From: CAZMCC01 sp964564695
GTDB taxonomy: Bacteria > Planctomycetota > Phycisphaerae > Phycisphaerales > UBA1924
DNA length: 39,671 bases
Assembly: GCA_964564695.1 (NCBI GenBank)
Contig: CAZMCC010000026.1
Coordinates: 1-39,671 of the forward strand
Direction: 5' to 3'
Position numbers and translations under genes: made by a program. Under the pieces are notes generated by a model. That model saw nothing but the letters and a program-made list of their open reading frames with translations. It was not told the origin of the DNA and did no database searches. Below are positions 7,740 to 15,352 of the stretch, in pieces. Position 1 is the first letter of the stretch, and every line of letters begins with the position of its first letter.

Positions 7740-8741
7740 TTATCGCTTGTACCCAAGCGGATGCTCCACAAACGCGTATACCTCGCGGAGGACGGTCATC
7801 CCCAGGAACCCGCCGAGGGCGAGCAGGCCGAGGATGATGGCCTCGGTGGTGTACCACTGCCCCAGCATCCAGCCCGTCGCGTAGAGCGCGATCCACAGGG
7901 AGCCGTAGCGGGCGACTTTCTCGGCCGCACGTGGGCCGGGGCCGAGCAGGCTCACCTTGCGGTACGCCGTGAGGATGTAGAGGGCGACGAGCACGAGGGC
8001 CACGGCCCCGGCGAACGGCTGGACAAACTCGGGCCAGATCCCGCCGTGGCCCGAGTTGCGATGGATGCCGAACGCGAAGATCACGGCCGACCAGAAGAGC
8101 CATCCGGCGACCGCGGCCGCCGCGGCCCGGCGGCTGATCGGCGGCACCTTGCGCCCGAGCACGTGGGCCGCCGCCGCGACGCCCAGCGAGTGCGTCATCA
8201 CGAGCCACACGGGCCACACGAACCGGAGCGACAGGTTCGGGATCACGGCCTGTCCGGCGTAGATGAGCCCGAGCGCCACGAGCCCGACGCCGGGGACGAA
8301 CTTCCCCGCCGCGTTGAAGAACACGATGGCCGCGGCGATCACGATCGTGAGCACCACCGCCTGCACGCCCAGCACGGACGCCCCGAGCATCGCGATCAGC
8401 AGCGTGCCGGTGATGAGCGAGATCGCGGCCTCGGCGCTGAGGCGACCGGACGCGAGCGGGCGCTCGGGGTGAAGCTGGCGGTCGCGCCGGACGTCGAGCA
8501 GGTCGTTGAGGGCCGCGGCGAAGGCGAACAGGCCGAGTGCGTTCACCGCGCCGGCGGCGAGCAGAGCCCAGGTGGGCTGCGACCAGAACGCGGCGCCGGC
8601 GCCGGGCTCGAGGTCGATGCCGGCGCGTCGGGTCCAGAGGATGACGAACCAGGCGTTGGCGACGGCGGCGAACGCCGTGCTCACGCGGGTGAGGTGGAGG
8701 ATGGGGCTGAGGCGGATGAAGAGCCAGCGCACGGGCGGCAT
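7740..8741 (-). CDS. UbiA-type polyprenyl transferase, membrane-bound
   Basis: This 333-residue integral membrane protein has about eight hydrophobic helices. The first Asp-rich prenyl-diphosphate motif is clear at residues ~68-95: ALNDLLDVRRDRQLHPERPL followed by ASG, matching the UbiA NDxxDxxxDR...HPxRPLASG signature that binds Mg-diphosphate. A canonical second Asp-rich motif is less evident, with DVR/D residues sparse in the second half, so the acceptor substrate cannot be assigned. Related members act on quinone precursors, haem, chlorophyll or decaprenyl-phosphate ribose. ATG 8741 was chosen because the protein then starts a few residues before the first helix (LFIRLSPILHLTRVSTAF), as in the family. 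The gene is divergent from ribH across a REP-like palindrome pair. Confidence 0.82.
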   Translation of the reverse strand: MPPVRWLFIRLSPILHLTRVSTAFAAVANAWFVILWTRRAGIDLEPGAGAAFWSQPTWALLAAGAVNALGLFAFAAALNDLLDVRRDRQLHPERPLASGRLSAEAAISLITGTLLIAMLGASVLGVQAVVLTIVIAAAIVFFNAAGKFVPGVGLVALGLIYAGQAVIPNLSLRFVWPVWLVMTHSLGVAAAAHVLGRKVPPISRRAAAAAVAGWLFWSAVIFAFGIHRNSGHGGIWPEFVQPFAGAVALVLVALYILTAYRKVSLLGPGPRAAEKVARYGSLWIALYATGWMLGQWYTTEAIILGLLALGGFLGMTVLREVYAFVEHPLGYKR

Positions 8742-8751
8742 GATACTGGCT

Positions 8752-8831
8752 GATCCGAGCCTCCCGCGCGAGCGGGAGGTCCTTTGCGTCCGAACGTCCA
8801 ACACCTCCCGCTTGCGCGGGAGGCTCGGATT
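8752..8831. repeat. Pair of inverted REP-like palindromes between divergent genes
   Basis: Arms 8752-8780 and 8803-8831 are reverse complements at 27 of 29 positions with a 22-base centre. Each arm is itself a hairpin: CCTCCCGC-GCGA-GCGGGAGG (8759-8778 region) and CCTCCCGC-TTGC-GCGGGAGG, each tailed by GATCCGAG or its complement. This nested layout, unit hairpins arranged head to head, is typical of REP pairs (BIME-like) rather than of a simple terminator. It lies in the only space between two divergent genes. Confidence 0.75.
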
Positions 8832-8839
8832 CGGGCGCA

Positions 8840-8845
8840 TACGAT
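8840..8845 (+). promoter_or_regulatory. -10 box of the ribH-nusB-ftsY operon
   Basis: TACGAT lies 7 bases before the ATG at 8853, so the transcript would start at or next to the start codon. The -35 region would fall inside the right arm of the REP-like palindrome, and no good -35 is visible there. Confidence 0.4.
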
Positions 8846-8852
8846 CCCTTTG

Positions 8853-9452
8853 ATGTCCACCCCCGCCCAATCCAGCCCTGCCGACGCCGGCGCTGTGGCC
8901 CCGCCGCCGATCGCGGTGGTGGTCAGCCGCTACAACGCGACGATCACCGACCGGCTGCTCGAAGGGGCCATTGAGGCGTACGGGCGGGCGGGCGGACGGC
9001 GCGACGCCTTGACGGTCGTCGAGGCGCCCGGGGCGTTTGAGCTGACGGTCCTTTCGCGGGCCGCGGCCGCTAATTCCCGCTTTGCGGGGGTCGTCGCGCT
9101 GGGGTGTGTGATCCAGGGGCAGACTCGGCACGACCGCTACCTTGCGGACGCCGTCGCTCACGGGCTGACGCAGGTCGCGATCGCCTCGGGCAAGCCGGTC
9201 GCCTTCGGCGTGCTCACGGTTGAATCCGCCAAGCAGGCCAAGGCCCGCGCCGGCGGGTCGCACGGCAATAAGGGATACGACGCCACGATGGCCACGCTCC
9301 GCTCCCTCGCCGAAATCCAGCGACTGAACGACCCGAGCGGGCGGGCCCCGCTTTGGGCCCAGCTTCTCAACGGAAGCTCACCCGACAAGCTCGCGGGCGG
9401 CGATGCACAGGCCGCGCCCGCTGACGACGGCGCGGTGGAGGCGGGGATCTGA
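8853..9452 (+). CDS. ribH: 6,7-dimethyl-8-ribityllumazine synthase
   Basis: This 199-residue enzyme condenses 5-amino-6-ribitylamino-uracil with 3,4-dihydroxy-2-butanone 4-phosphate, the penultimate step of riboflavin synthesis, in the cytoplasm. Signature segments are VVVSRYNATITDRLLEGA near residue 25, VVEAPGAFELTVL, VVALGCVIQGQTRHDRYLAD, and PVAFGVLTVES. The catalytic His is the one in TRHDRY (family TxHxxY). The C-terminal ~45 residues are an extension beyond the usual ~155-residue family length. ATG 8853 aligns with the start of the family and lacks a Shine-Dalgarno site. The TGA overlaps the nusB ATG by one base (TGATG), so ribH and nusB are translationally coupled, a common bacterial pairing. 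Confidence 0.95.
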   Translation: MSTPAQSSPADAGAVAPPPIAVVVSRYNATITDRLLEGAIEAYGRAGGRRDALTVVEAPGAFELTVLSRAAAANSRFAGVVALGCVIQGQTRHDRYLADAVAHGLTQVAIASGKPVAFGVLTVESAKQAKARAGGSHGNKGYDATMATLRSLAEIQRLNDPSGRAPLWAQLLNGSSPDKLAGGDAQAAPADDGAVEAGI

Positions 9453-9937
9453 TGGCATCTTCGGCACGAGAAATCCGGCGTTTGGCGTTCCAGCTGCTGT
9501 TCCAGCTCGATGCGGCGGGTGCGCGGACCGAGGCCGACCTCGACGCCGTCCGCGCGGGGCTGGTCGACCGTGAGGAGATCACCGAGGCCCACAAGGTTCG
9601 GGCCGTCGAGCTTGCGTGGGGCGCGTACCAGGCACGGTCCGCCGCGGACAGGGAGATGCTCACGCTGGCGCCCGGGTGGCCGGCCCACCGGCAGGCCGCG
9701 GTTGATCGGGCGATCCTGCGACTGGCCCATTTCGAAATGACCAGCGCCCGCACCGAGGCCAAGGTGGTGGTGAACGAGGCGGTCGAGCTCGCCAAGGAAT
9801 TCAGCACCGAGAAGTCCCCCGCGTTCGTGAACGCGCTGCTCGACAAGGTGCTCAAGCGCCTCGCGGCCGCGACCCCCACGACCCCCACGGCCCCCCCCGC
9901 GAGTGCCGCCGCCCCCGCACCGGAGGGCGCCGGCTGA
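9452..9937 (+). CDS. nusB: Transcription antitermination factor NusB
   Basis: This 161-residue all-helical RNA-binding protein pairs with NusE (S10) on boxA RNA during rRNA transcription antitermination. Typical features are the N-terminal REIRRLAFQLLFQLDAAG, the central ..LAPGWPAHRQAAVDRAILRLAHFEM, VVVNEAVELAKEFSTEKSPAFVNALLDKVL, all in family order. About 20 extra Ala/Pro/Thr residues form a low-complexity C-terminal tail. ATG 9452 overlaps the ribH stop, and the gene's own TGA overlaps the ftsY ATG, so the three genes form one coupled operon. Confidence 0.95.
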   Translation: MASSAREIRRLAFQLLFQLDAAGARTEADLDAVRAGLVDREEITEAHKVRAVELAWGAYQARSAADREMLTLAPGWPAHRQAAVDRAILRLAHFEMTSARTEAKVVVNEAVELAKEFSTEKSPAFVNALLDKVLKRLAAATPTTPTAPPASAAAPAPEGAG

Positions 9938-10863
9938 TGGGGCTGTTCAAGGCGGTCGTATCCAAGCTCAAGCAGGGCCTGGGCAAGACGCGCGAAGTCC
10001 TGCTCATGGACGTTCGCGACCTCTTCGCCGGTCGCCAGCTCGACGATGCCCTGATCGACGAACTCGAAGTCCGGCTGCTCAAGGCCGACCTGGGCGTCAA
10101 GGCCACCACGAAGCTCGTCGAGTCCCTCCGGGCCGATTACAAGGCCAAGAAGATCCTCAAGGGCGACGAGGTCGTGCCCTATCTCAAGGCCCAACTCCGC
10201 CAGATGTGGCCGGCCGAGGAACGCGGCCTGCGGTTCGCCGCCAGCGGGCCCACGGTCATCCTCATCACCGGCGTCAACGGCGCCGGCAAGACCACCAGCA
10301 TCGCCAAGCTGAGCGCCAGCATGAAGGAGGACGGCAAGAAGGTCCTTCTCGCCGCGTGCGACACCTTCCGCGCCGGGGCCGTCCGCCAGCTCGAGATCTG
10401 GGGTGAGCGTCTGGGCATCGAGGTCGTGAAGGGGCAGCAGGGGGGTGACCCCGCGGCCGTCGCCTTCGATGCCTGCAAGGCCGCCTCCGCCCGGAACGTG
10501 GACGTGCTGATCATCGATACGGCTGGTCGCCTGCACACGCAGGACCCGCTCATGCGCCAGCTCGCCAAGATCAAGTCGGTGGTCGCCCGCCAGATCCCCG
10601 GGGCCCCGCACGAGACGCTCCTGGTCCTCGACGCCACCGCCGGCCAGAACGCCCTCCGCCAGGTCGAGGAATTCACCAAGGCCACCGAGCTCTCGGGCAT
10701 CATCCTCAGCAAACTCGACGGCACGGCCAAGGGCGGGATCGTGGTCGCCGTCAAGGCCGAGAGCAACGTCCCGGTCAAGTTCGTGGGGGTGGGCGAACGG
10801 CCCGAGGATCTTGAGCCGTTTGACCCGGAACGGTTCGTCGAGGCGATGTTCACCGCGGACTGA
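9937..10863 (+). CDS. ftsY: Signal recognition particle receptor FtsY
   Basis: This 308-residue SRP-family GTPase docks the SRP-ribosome complex at the membrane by forming a heterodimer with Ffh. The product is an NG domain only; the long acidic A domain of E. coli FtsY is missing, as in many other phyla. GTPase motifs seen are G1 GVNGAGKTTSIAKL, the DTFRAGAVRQLEIW insertion-box entry, G3 IIDTAGRLHTQ, and G4 LSKLDGTAKGGIVVAVK, ending with the FVGVGERPEDLEPFDPERFVEAMF tail characteristic of FtsY/Ffh. The first helix MGLFKAVVSKLKQGLGKTRE is amphipathic and probably helps membrane binding. The ATG overlaps the nusB stop. Confidence 0.97.
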   Translation: MGLFKAVVSKLKQGLGKTREVLLMDVRDLFAGRQLDDALIDELEVRLLKADLGVKATTKLVESLRADYKAKKILKGDEVVPYLKAQLRQMWPAEERGLRFAASGPTVILITGVNGAGKTTSIAKLSASMKEDGKKVLLAACDTFRAGAVRQLEIWGERLGIEVVKGQQGGDPAAVAFDACKAASARNVDVLIIDTAGRLHTQDPLMRQLAKIKSVVARQIPGAPHETLLVLDATAGQNALRQVEEFTKATELSGIILSKLDGTAKGGIVVAVKAESNVPVKFVGVGERPEDLEPFDPERFVEAMFTAD

Positions 10864-10949
10864 CCGGCCTTCATCCGGCCTTCGCGCACCGGCGCCATGA
10901 AGATCCCCCCGGGAACTCCCGTGGAATTCCCGCTATTGTCACTCGACCA

Positions 10950-12326
10950 ATGAGCGAGGCCATCCCGACAGCCCGCGACGATGCGCCCACCAATCCCGCC
11001 CCCGGGCTGGGCGAAGTCAGCCTCCCCGGCCCCGTCTGGCGCCAGATGCTCATGGTCATGGAGCGCATGGCCGCCTCGAGCGACCTGGGCGAGGTGCTCG
11101 GCGTCATCATCGACTCCCTCCGCGACTGCCTTAACGCCGACCGTGCCAGCGTCTTCCAGTACGACAAGGCCCGGCATGAGCTCTTTGCCGAAAAGGCCCA
11201 CGGCGTCGACAACTCCCTCCGCTTCAGCGCCGACGCCGGGCTCGCGGGCGAGGCCGTGCGGTCTCAGCGGATCGTGCTGGTCCCCGATTGCTACGCCGAC
11301 GCCCGCTTCAACCGGGAGATCGACCGTCGTACCGGCTACCGCACCCGCTGCATGCTCTCGATCCCCCTCATCAGCTTCGACGGCGATCTCGAGGGCGTCG
11401 CCCAGGTTCTTAACAAAGGCGGACGCGAGCCCCTGGGCCCGGACGGCCAGCCCCACCCCGCCTTCGACGCCACCGACGAGGCCATCGCCCGGGGCATCGC
11501 CTCGCAGGCGGCCGTGGCTATTCGCCGCGCCCGGCTTCTCGAGGCCGAGCGGCTCAAGAACAAGATGCAGCAGGACCTGCGGGTCGCCCGGGCGGTCCAG
11601 CAGTCGACCCTGCCCCCCGAGCTGCCGAAGGTGTCCGGCTACCACATCGCCGGGATGAACCAGCAGGCCGATGAGACCGGCGGCGACACCTACGACGTCA
11701 TGGCCATCGACCGCCCGGGCACCCCGGCCCAGTTGCTGGTCGTCATGGCCGACGCCACGGGCCACGGCATCGGGCCCGCCCTGTCTGTGACCCAGGTCCA
11801 CTCCATGCTCCGCATGGGGATGCGGCTGGGGGCGCCTCTCGAAGACATCGTCTCGAACATCAACGCCCAGCTCGCCGCCAGCCTGCCCCCGGGCCTGTTT
11901 GTGACGGCGTTTGTCGGCCTTTTGGACACCGGCGCGGGGACGATGCGGTATGTCGCGGCCGGCCAGGCCCCGGTCCTGGTCTACCGGGCCGACGGCACGG
12001 TCGAGGAGCGCGACGCGAGCGCCCCGCCCCTGGCGGTCGACCTGAACTTGGATCCGGACGCCGTGCAGGAGCTGAGCCTCCGCCCCGGCGACGCGTTCGT
12101 GCTGCTGAGCGACGGTTTCTACGAGCTTCGGAACCCCGCGCGGGCCCTGTGGGGGATGGCGGGCGTGAACGGCGCGATTCGGCGTGGGCTGGAAACGGCC
12201 CGCGACCCGAGCGTCGACGGGGCCGAGGCGATCCTGCGGAGCCTGACCGAGGGCGCCGCCGCGTGGGCGCAGGGGTGCCCCGCGGACGACGACCAGACCG
12301 CGGTGATCGTGCGCCGGATGGCGTAA
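10950..12326 (+). CDS. GAF-domain PP2C-type (SpoIIE/RsbU-like) phosphatase
   Basis: The product has 458 residues. A GAF sensory domain (about residues 40-205; DSLRDCLNADRASVFQYDK, AGLAGEAVRSQRIVLVPD, MLSIPLIS) precedes a short coiled helix and a SpoIIE-family Ser/Thr phosphatase domain (about 215-458). Metal-binding acidic motifs are present: ETGGDTYDV, VVMADATGHGIGPALS, FVLLSDGFYEL and DDDQTAVIV near the C-terminus, so it should be catalytically active. RsbU-type enzymes dephosphorylate anti-sigma antagonists in partner-switching pathways, but no anti-sigma kinase or STAS gene is adjacent. It follows ftsY after 86 bases and probably has its own start. A TATTGT box lies at 10934-10939, 10 bases before the ATG. 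Confidence 0.9.
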   Translation: MSEAIPTARDDAPTNPAPGLGEVSLPGPVWRQMLMVMERMAASSDLGEVLGVIIDSLRDCLNADRASVFQYDKARHELFAEKAHGVDNSLRFSADAGLAGEAVRSQRIVLVPDCYADARFNREIDRRTGYRTRCMLSIPLISFDGDLEGVAQVLNKGGREPLGPDGQPHPAFDATDEAIARGIASQAAVAIRRARLLEAERLKNKMQQDLRVARAVQQSTLPPELPKVSGYHIAGMNQQADETGGDTYDVMAIDRPGTPAQLLVVMADATGHGIGPALSVTQVHSMLRMGMRLGAPLEDIVSNINAQLAASLPPGLFVTAFVGLLDTGAGTMRYVAAGQAPVLVYRADGTVEERDASAPPLAVDLNLDPDAVQELSLRPGDAFVLLSDGFYELRNPARALWGMAGVNGAIRRGLETARDPSVDGAEAILRSLTEGAAAWAQGCPADDDQTAVIVRRMA

Positions 12327-12436
12327 GTGCTGTCGGTTGCGCCGCTTCGTGGCGGGGCGCGCCGGTGCGGGGGTCGGGGGCAAGCACGAAATCTCGGAGT
12401 TTTTTCATCCGTCGTCCGGTTTTCCCGCGAAAAACC

Positions 12437-12465
12437 TTGCCAAATCGTCCCGCGCGGGCTTGAAT
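12437..12465 (+). promoter_or_regulatory. Possible promoter of the HU-type gene
   Basis: TTGCCA (12437-12442) and TTGAAT (12460-12465) are separated by 17 bases, with about 70 bases of leader before the ATG at 12541. The -10 is weak. Confidence 0.35.
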
Positions 12466-12540
12466 GTCGTCCGAGGAGCGGTTACAAAGCCGCGAAACCC
12501 ATTTCGGGCGCGGTGTGCCCGGGGCCTCATGGAGAACCAC

Positions 12541-12918
12541 ATGGCGAAGAAGACGATGGCGAAGTCCAATGGCAAGGCGGCCGCGAGCAGCAAGCCCAAG
12601 AAGCTTGGCGCCGCTGGCAAGGTCCGCACGAAGGGCGAGTTCTTCAGCACGCTCGCTGAGCAGAACATGCTCACCCGCAAGCAGGTTGCGGGCGTGTTCG
12701 AGAGCATGTCCCAGCTGATCGCGGCCGATCTGGGCAAGAGCGGTCCGGGTGTGGTCAACGTCGGCGGCCTGATGAAGGTCACCGTCGTGCGCAAGCCGGC
12801 CACCAAGGAGCGTGAAGGCATCAACCCCTTCACGAAGGAGAAGATCACGATCAAGGCCAAGCCCGCGCGGAACGTCATCAAGGTCCGCCCGCTCAAGAGC
12901 CTCAAGGGTCTTGTCTAA
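12541..12918 (+). CDS. HU/IHF-family DNA-binding protein with basic N-terminal extension
   Basis: This 125-residue nucleoid protein bends or bridges DNA as a dimer. Residues 1-27 form a Lys/Ala/Ser-rich extension (AKKTMAKSNGKAAASSKPKK) resembling histone-like tails. The HU core follows: helix pair from GEFFSTLAEQNMLTRKQVAG, the VVNVGGLMKVTVVRKPATKE strand, and the DNA-binding arm in EGINPFTKEKITIKAKPARN, which replaces the usual RxGRNPxTG arm apex with GINPFTKE. It ends in VIKVRPLKSLKGLV. ATG 12541 has GGAG 7 bases upstream, better than the in-frame ATG at 12529. It is followed directly by a strong intrinsic terminator, so it is probably an abundant monocistronic message. Confidence 0.9.
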   Translation: MAKKTMAKSNGKAAASSKPKKLGAAGKVRTKGEFFSTLAEQNMLTRKQVAGVFESMSQLIAADLGKSGPGVVNVGGLMKVTVVRKPATKEREGINPFTKEKITIKAKPARNVIKVRPLKSLKGLV

Positions 12919-12980
12919 GGGTCTCGTCGAAGTCGACATCCGTCGATTCTGACTGATTGATCCAGAGAGATAGAACTCTC

Positions 12981-13015
12981 ACCGCCGCCGGGATTACCCG
13001 GCGGCGGTCGTTTTT
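12981..13015 (+). terminator. Intrinsic terminator after the HU-type gene
   Basis: A perfect 12-bp GC-rich stem (12981-12992 with 12997-13008) with loop ATTA is followed by CGTTTTT. It also lies just beyond the end of the convergent minus-strand gene at 13023. Confidence 0.9.
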
Positions 13016-13022
13016 GGGGATC

Positions 13023-13214
13023 TCAAGGCCCGTTCTCCGCCAGATCCACCACCACCTTCTCCACCCCTTCGATCACCCTCGCCATCCGGTCGTAGTCGAG
13101 CGTCGCGATGAGAAGGAAGAGGATGGCGAGGCGCTTGAGGGCCCAGCGGGAGGCGAGTTGGAAGCGGCGGGGCGGGGCCGGAGGAGAGGTCGCGGGTGTG
13201 GGCGCGTCAGGCAT
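13023..13214 (-). CDS. Small single-helix membrane protein
   Basis: The product has 63 residues: a Pro/Ala-rich N-terminus, then ASRWALKRLAILFLLIATLD, a probable single membrane or membrane-associated helix, then an amphipathic C-terminal segment (RMARVIEGVEKVVVDLAENG). I do not recognise the family. A TATCTT box ends 9 bases before the ATG. It is last in a minus-strand series and ends at the HU terminator. It may be genuine but its small size keeps confidence moderate. Confidence 0.5.
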   Translation of the reverse strand: MPDAPTPATSPPAPPRRFQLASRWALKRLAILFLLIATLDYDRMARVIEGVEKVVVDLAENGP

Positions 13215-13251
13215 GCGTAGAGGAAGATACGCGAACGCGGGGCCTATTGAT

Positions 13252-13644
13252 TCACGGCGGAGGCGGAGGCGGCGCCGGGCCCCATGGCTCCAACCCGCAC
13301 TCAGAACATCTTTGAGAATCCGCCATCAGCGGATACAGGCACCCGCGGCACAGGCCCTTGGCCCGCGTGATCCGGAGTCCTTCCGCCATGGCGAGCCGGC
13401 GCACCCGAGCGATGTTCCAGGACATGAACAGCAGCATGCAGGTAAACATGGTGAGCATGAGCATCTCATTGCTCGCCCACGCCATCCCCGACCGGCTCTT
13501 GATGAAATGCGCAACTCGCGCGGAGAAGGCGACGATGACGATACTGGCTACCGCGAAGGCCGCGAACTCGCGGAGCAGCCCGTGAAGCGTGCGCGTGCCG
13601 TGACCGGCACGAACGAGCCGAATGACGTCGAGCAGCGAGTTCAT
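13252..13644 (-). CDS. Membrane protein with C-terminal zinc ribbon (paralogue A)
   Basis: The product has 130 residues. The N-terminal NSLLDVIRLVRAGHGTRTLH motif is followed by two hydrophobic helices (about 27-45 and 63-83) and a C-terminal zinc-ribbon-like CxxC...CxxC pair (CRGCLYP...CSECG), then a poly-Pro end. The start at 13644 is well supported by a full GGAGGTGA Shine-Dalgarno sequence 8 bases upstream; a longer open frame overlaps the upstream gene and is rejected. The protein shares the NSL-x3-I-x-L-x-R-x-G-x2-T start, two helices and zinc ribbon with the gene at 13670-14035, so the two are tandem duplicates. Function unknown; membrane-anchored zinc ribbons can serve as assembly or regulatory partners. 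Confidence 0.75.
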   Translation of the reverse strand: MNSLLDVIRLVRAGHGTRTLHGLLREFAAFAVASIVIVAFSARVAHFIKSRSGMAWASNEMLMLTMFTCMLLFMSWNIARVRRLAMAEGLRITRAKGLCRGCLYPLMADSQRCSECGLEPWGPAPPPPPP

Positions 13645-13669
13645 CGGCTTCGTCACCTCCACCGTCGAC

Positions 13670-14035
13670 TCACGGCGTCTCGACGCTCGAGGGATATGCG
13701 TGTCCGCATTCCGGGCACTTCGAGGCTTTCGCGGCGATCGGATAGCCGCATCGGGCACAGATCCGCTCATCCTTGACGATTCTGTTTGCTTCCACGAGGA
13801 CGGCCTTGCGGGCCATGAACGCCATCCAGCCGAACAGGGCCGCGATAAAGATCCAAGTGGGAGTGATCGACAGGCCCGAGGCTACTTGCCATACGACGAT
13901 ACCAAGGCAGCCCACGCCAATGGCAAGCAGGAAGGGAATCGCGATCAGGCCCCTGCGAAGGTACTGGGTGTCCGGTCCACAACGAGCAAGCTTGATGGCC
14001 TCTGCGAGCGAGTTGACGGCTCGCGGTTGGCTCAT
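13670..14035 (-). CDS. Membrane protein with C-terminal zinc ribbon (paralogue B)
   Basis: The product has 121 residues. It has the same plan as its downstream neighbour: VNSLAEAIKLARCGPDTQYL, two membrane helices (about 29-50 and 58-77), then CARCGYPIAAKASKCPECGH as a complete four-Cys zinc ribbon. Its ATG overlaps the TAA of the aminotransferase gene (TAATG), so it is translated by coupling. The order aminotransferase, paralogue B, paralogue A is compact on the minus strand. The role is unknown. Confidence 0.78.
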   Translation of the reverse strand: MSQPRAVNSLAEAIKLARCGPDTQYLRRGLIAIPFLLAIGVGCLGIVVWQVASGLSITPTWIFIAALFGWMAFMARKAVLVEANRIVKDERICARCGYPIAAKASKCPECGHAYPSSVETP

Positions 14036-15285
14036 TACTTCAACCCTGCCACAAACTCCGCGATCCGGCGCATCCCCTCCCGGATCTGCTCATCGCCGCA
14101 CGCGAAGCTGATTCGCAGGTGCCGGTTGCCGCGGCCGCCGAAGTCGTCGCCGGGGACGAGGGCGACGCGGGCCTCCTCGAGCAGGGCCTCGGCCATGGTG
14201 ACCGCGGAGGTGATCTTCTTGCCGCCCTTGCTGGTCTTGCCGAAGTGGCTCGAGACGTCGGGGAAGAGGTAGTACGCGCCGGTGGGGCGCGGGCAGGTGA
14301 AGCCGGGGATCTTCTGGGCGAGCCCGTAGATCAGCTCGGCACGCCGACCGAACGCGTCGCGCATCTTCGCGATCTCGGCGTCGCACTTCTCGAACGCGAG
14401 CTTGATCGCGGGGAGCGTGAAGCTGGTCACGTTCGTCGTCATCTGGCTGATGAGCTTTTCGCACGCCTTGGCGAGCTGGAGGCCGAAGTCGCCCTGGCCG
14501 GCGATGTAGCCGGCGCGCCACCCCGTCATCGCGTAGGACTTGCTCAGGGCGCTGATCGTGACCACCCGCTCGGCGATCTCGGGCATCGAGCCGATCGAGA
14601 AGTGCTCGATGCCGCCGAAGATGATCTTCTCGTACATCTCGTCGGAGATGACGACCAGCTCGGGCGCGACCGTCTTGGTCTGCTCGGCGATCACCCGGCC
14701 CAGCGCCTTGAGTTCGTCGGGCGTGTACGTGGTGCCGCAGGGGTTGCTCGGCGAGTTGATGACCAGCACCCGCGACCGCGGCGTGATCGCCTTACGGAGC
14801 TGCTCGGGCGAGATCTTGAACTCGGTCTCTGGGCCCGTGTCCATCTCCACAATCTTCGCTCCGGCGAGCTGCGCGATGGGGTCGAAGCTCAGCCACGCCG
14901 GCACCGGCAGCAGCACCTCGGCCGGGGCCTCGCCCGCCTTGGGCTCGTCGATGAGCGCCTGCATGACGAGGTAGATGCCGTGCTTGGCGCCGCAGCAGAC
15001 GACGACGTGCTCGGGCGTCACCAGCGGGAGGTGGTTCTCGCGCTTGAGCTTCTCGGCGATCGTCTTGCGGGTCGGCATGTCGCCGCCGGCGGGGGCGTAC
15101 TTGGTCATGCCCGCGTTCAGCGCGTCGATGGCGGCCTGCTTGATGATCTGCGGCGTGTCAAAGTCGGGCTCGCCGATAGCGAACGTGAGCACCTCGATCC
15201 CCTGCGCGGCCATCTGCTTGGCCTTCGTGTTGACCGAGACGGTGGCGGAGGGTTTGAGCAGACTCACGCGGCGGGAGAGGTGCAT
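14035..15285 (-). CDS. Class I PLP-dependent aminotransferase (aspartate aminotransferase-like)
   Basis: This 416-residue cytoplasmic fold-type I transaminase is probably aspartate/2-oxoglutarate type, subgroup Ib. Visible features are the N-terminal SRRVSLLKPSATVSVNTKAK, EVLTFAIGEPDFDTP, the YAPAGGDMPTRKTIAEKL loop, INSPSNPCGTTYTPDEL, VISDEMYEKIIF, and the PLP-lysine segment SALSKSYAMTGWRAGYIAG. The C-terminal LRISFACGDEQIREGMRRI supplies the Arg binding the substrate carboxylate. ATG 15285 is preferred over ATG 15297 because a TATGCT -10 box (15293-15298) would overlap the latter and lies 7 bases from the former. It leads a coupled three-gene unit. Exact substrate range cannot be read from sequence. 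Confidence 0.92.
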   Translation of the reverse strand: MHLSRRVSLLKPSATVSVNTKAKQMAAQGIEVLTFAIGEPDFDTPQIIKQAAIDALNAGMTKYAPAGGDMPTRKTIAEKLKRENHLPLVTPEHVVVCCGAKHGIYLVMQALIDEPKAGEAPAEVLLPVPAWLSFDPIAQLAGAKIVEMDTGPETEFKISPEQLRKAITPRSRVLVINSPSNPCGTTYTPDELKALGRVIAEQTKTVAPELVVISDEMYEKIIFGGIEHFSIGSMPEIAERVVTISALSKSYAMTGWRAGYIAGQGDFGLQLAKACEKLISQMTTNVTSFTLPAIKLAFEKCDAEIAKMRDAFGRRAELIYGLAQKIPGFTCPRPTGAYYLFPDVSSHFGKTSKGGKKITSAVTMAEALLEEARVALVPGDDFGGRGNRHLRISFACGDEQIREGMRRIAEFVAGLK

Positions 15286-15292
15286 AGGCGGG

Positions 15293-15298
15293 AGCATA
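15293..15298 (-). promoter_or_regulatory. -10 box of the aminotransferase operon
   Basis: TATGCT on the minus strand ends 7 bases before the ATG at 15285. There is no Shine-Dalgarno sequence and no clear -35. Confidence 0.4.
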
Positions 15299-15352
15299 TC
15301 AGCCGGATTTGGGCGCGGGTGATGCGCCGGACGGGGGCCCCGCGGTCCGCCT

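Noticed and set aside
10179..12383. Long minus-strand open frame (734 codons) across ftsY and the phosphatase gene
   Set aside because: It is an antisense shadow of high-GC genes: the product is Arg/Gly/Asp/His-rich with no domain, and the plus-strand genes have full catalytic motifs.
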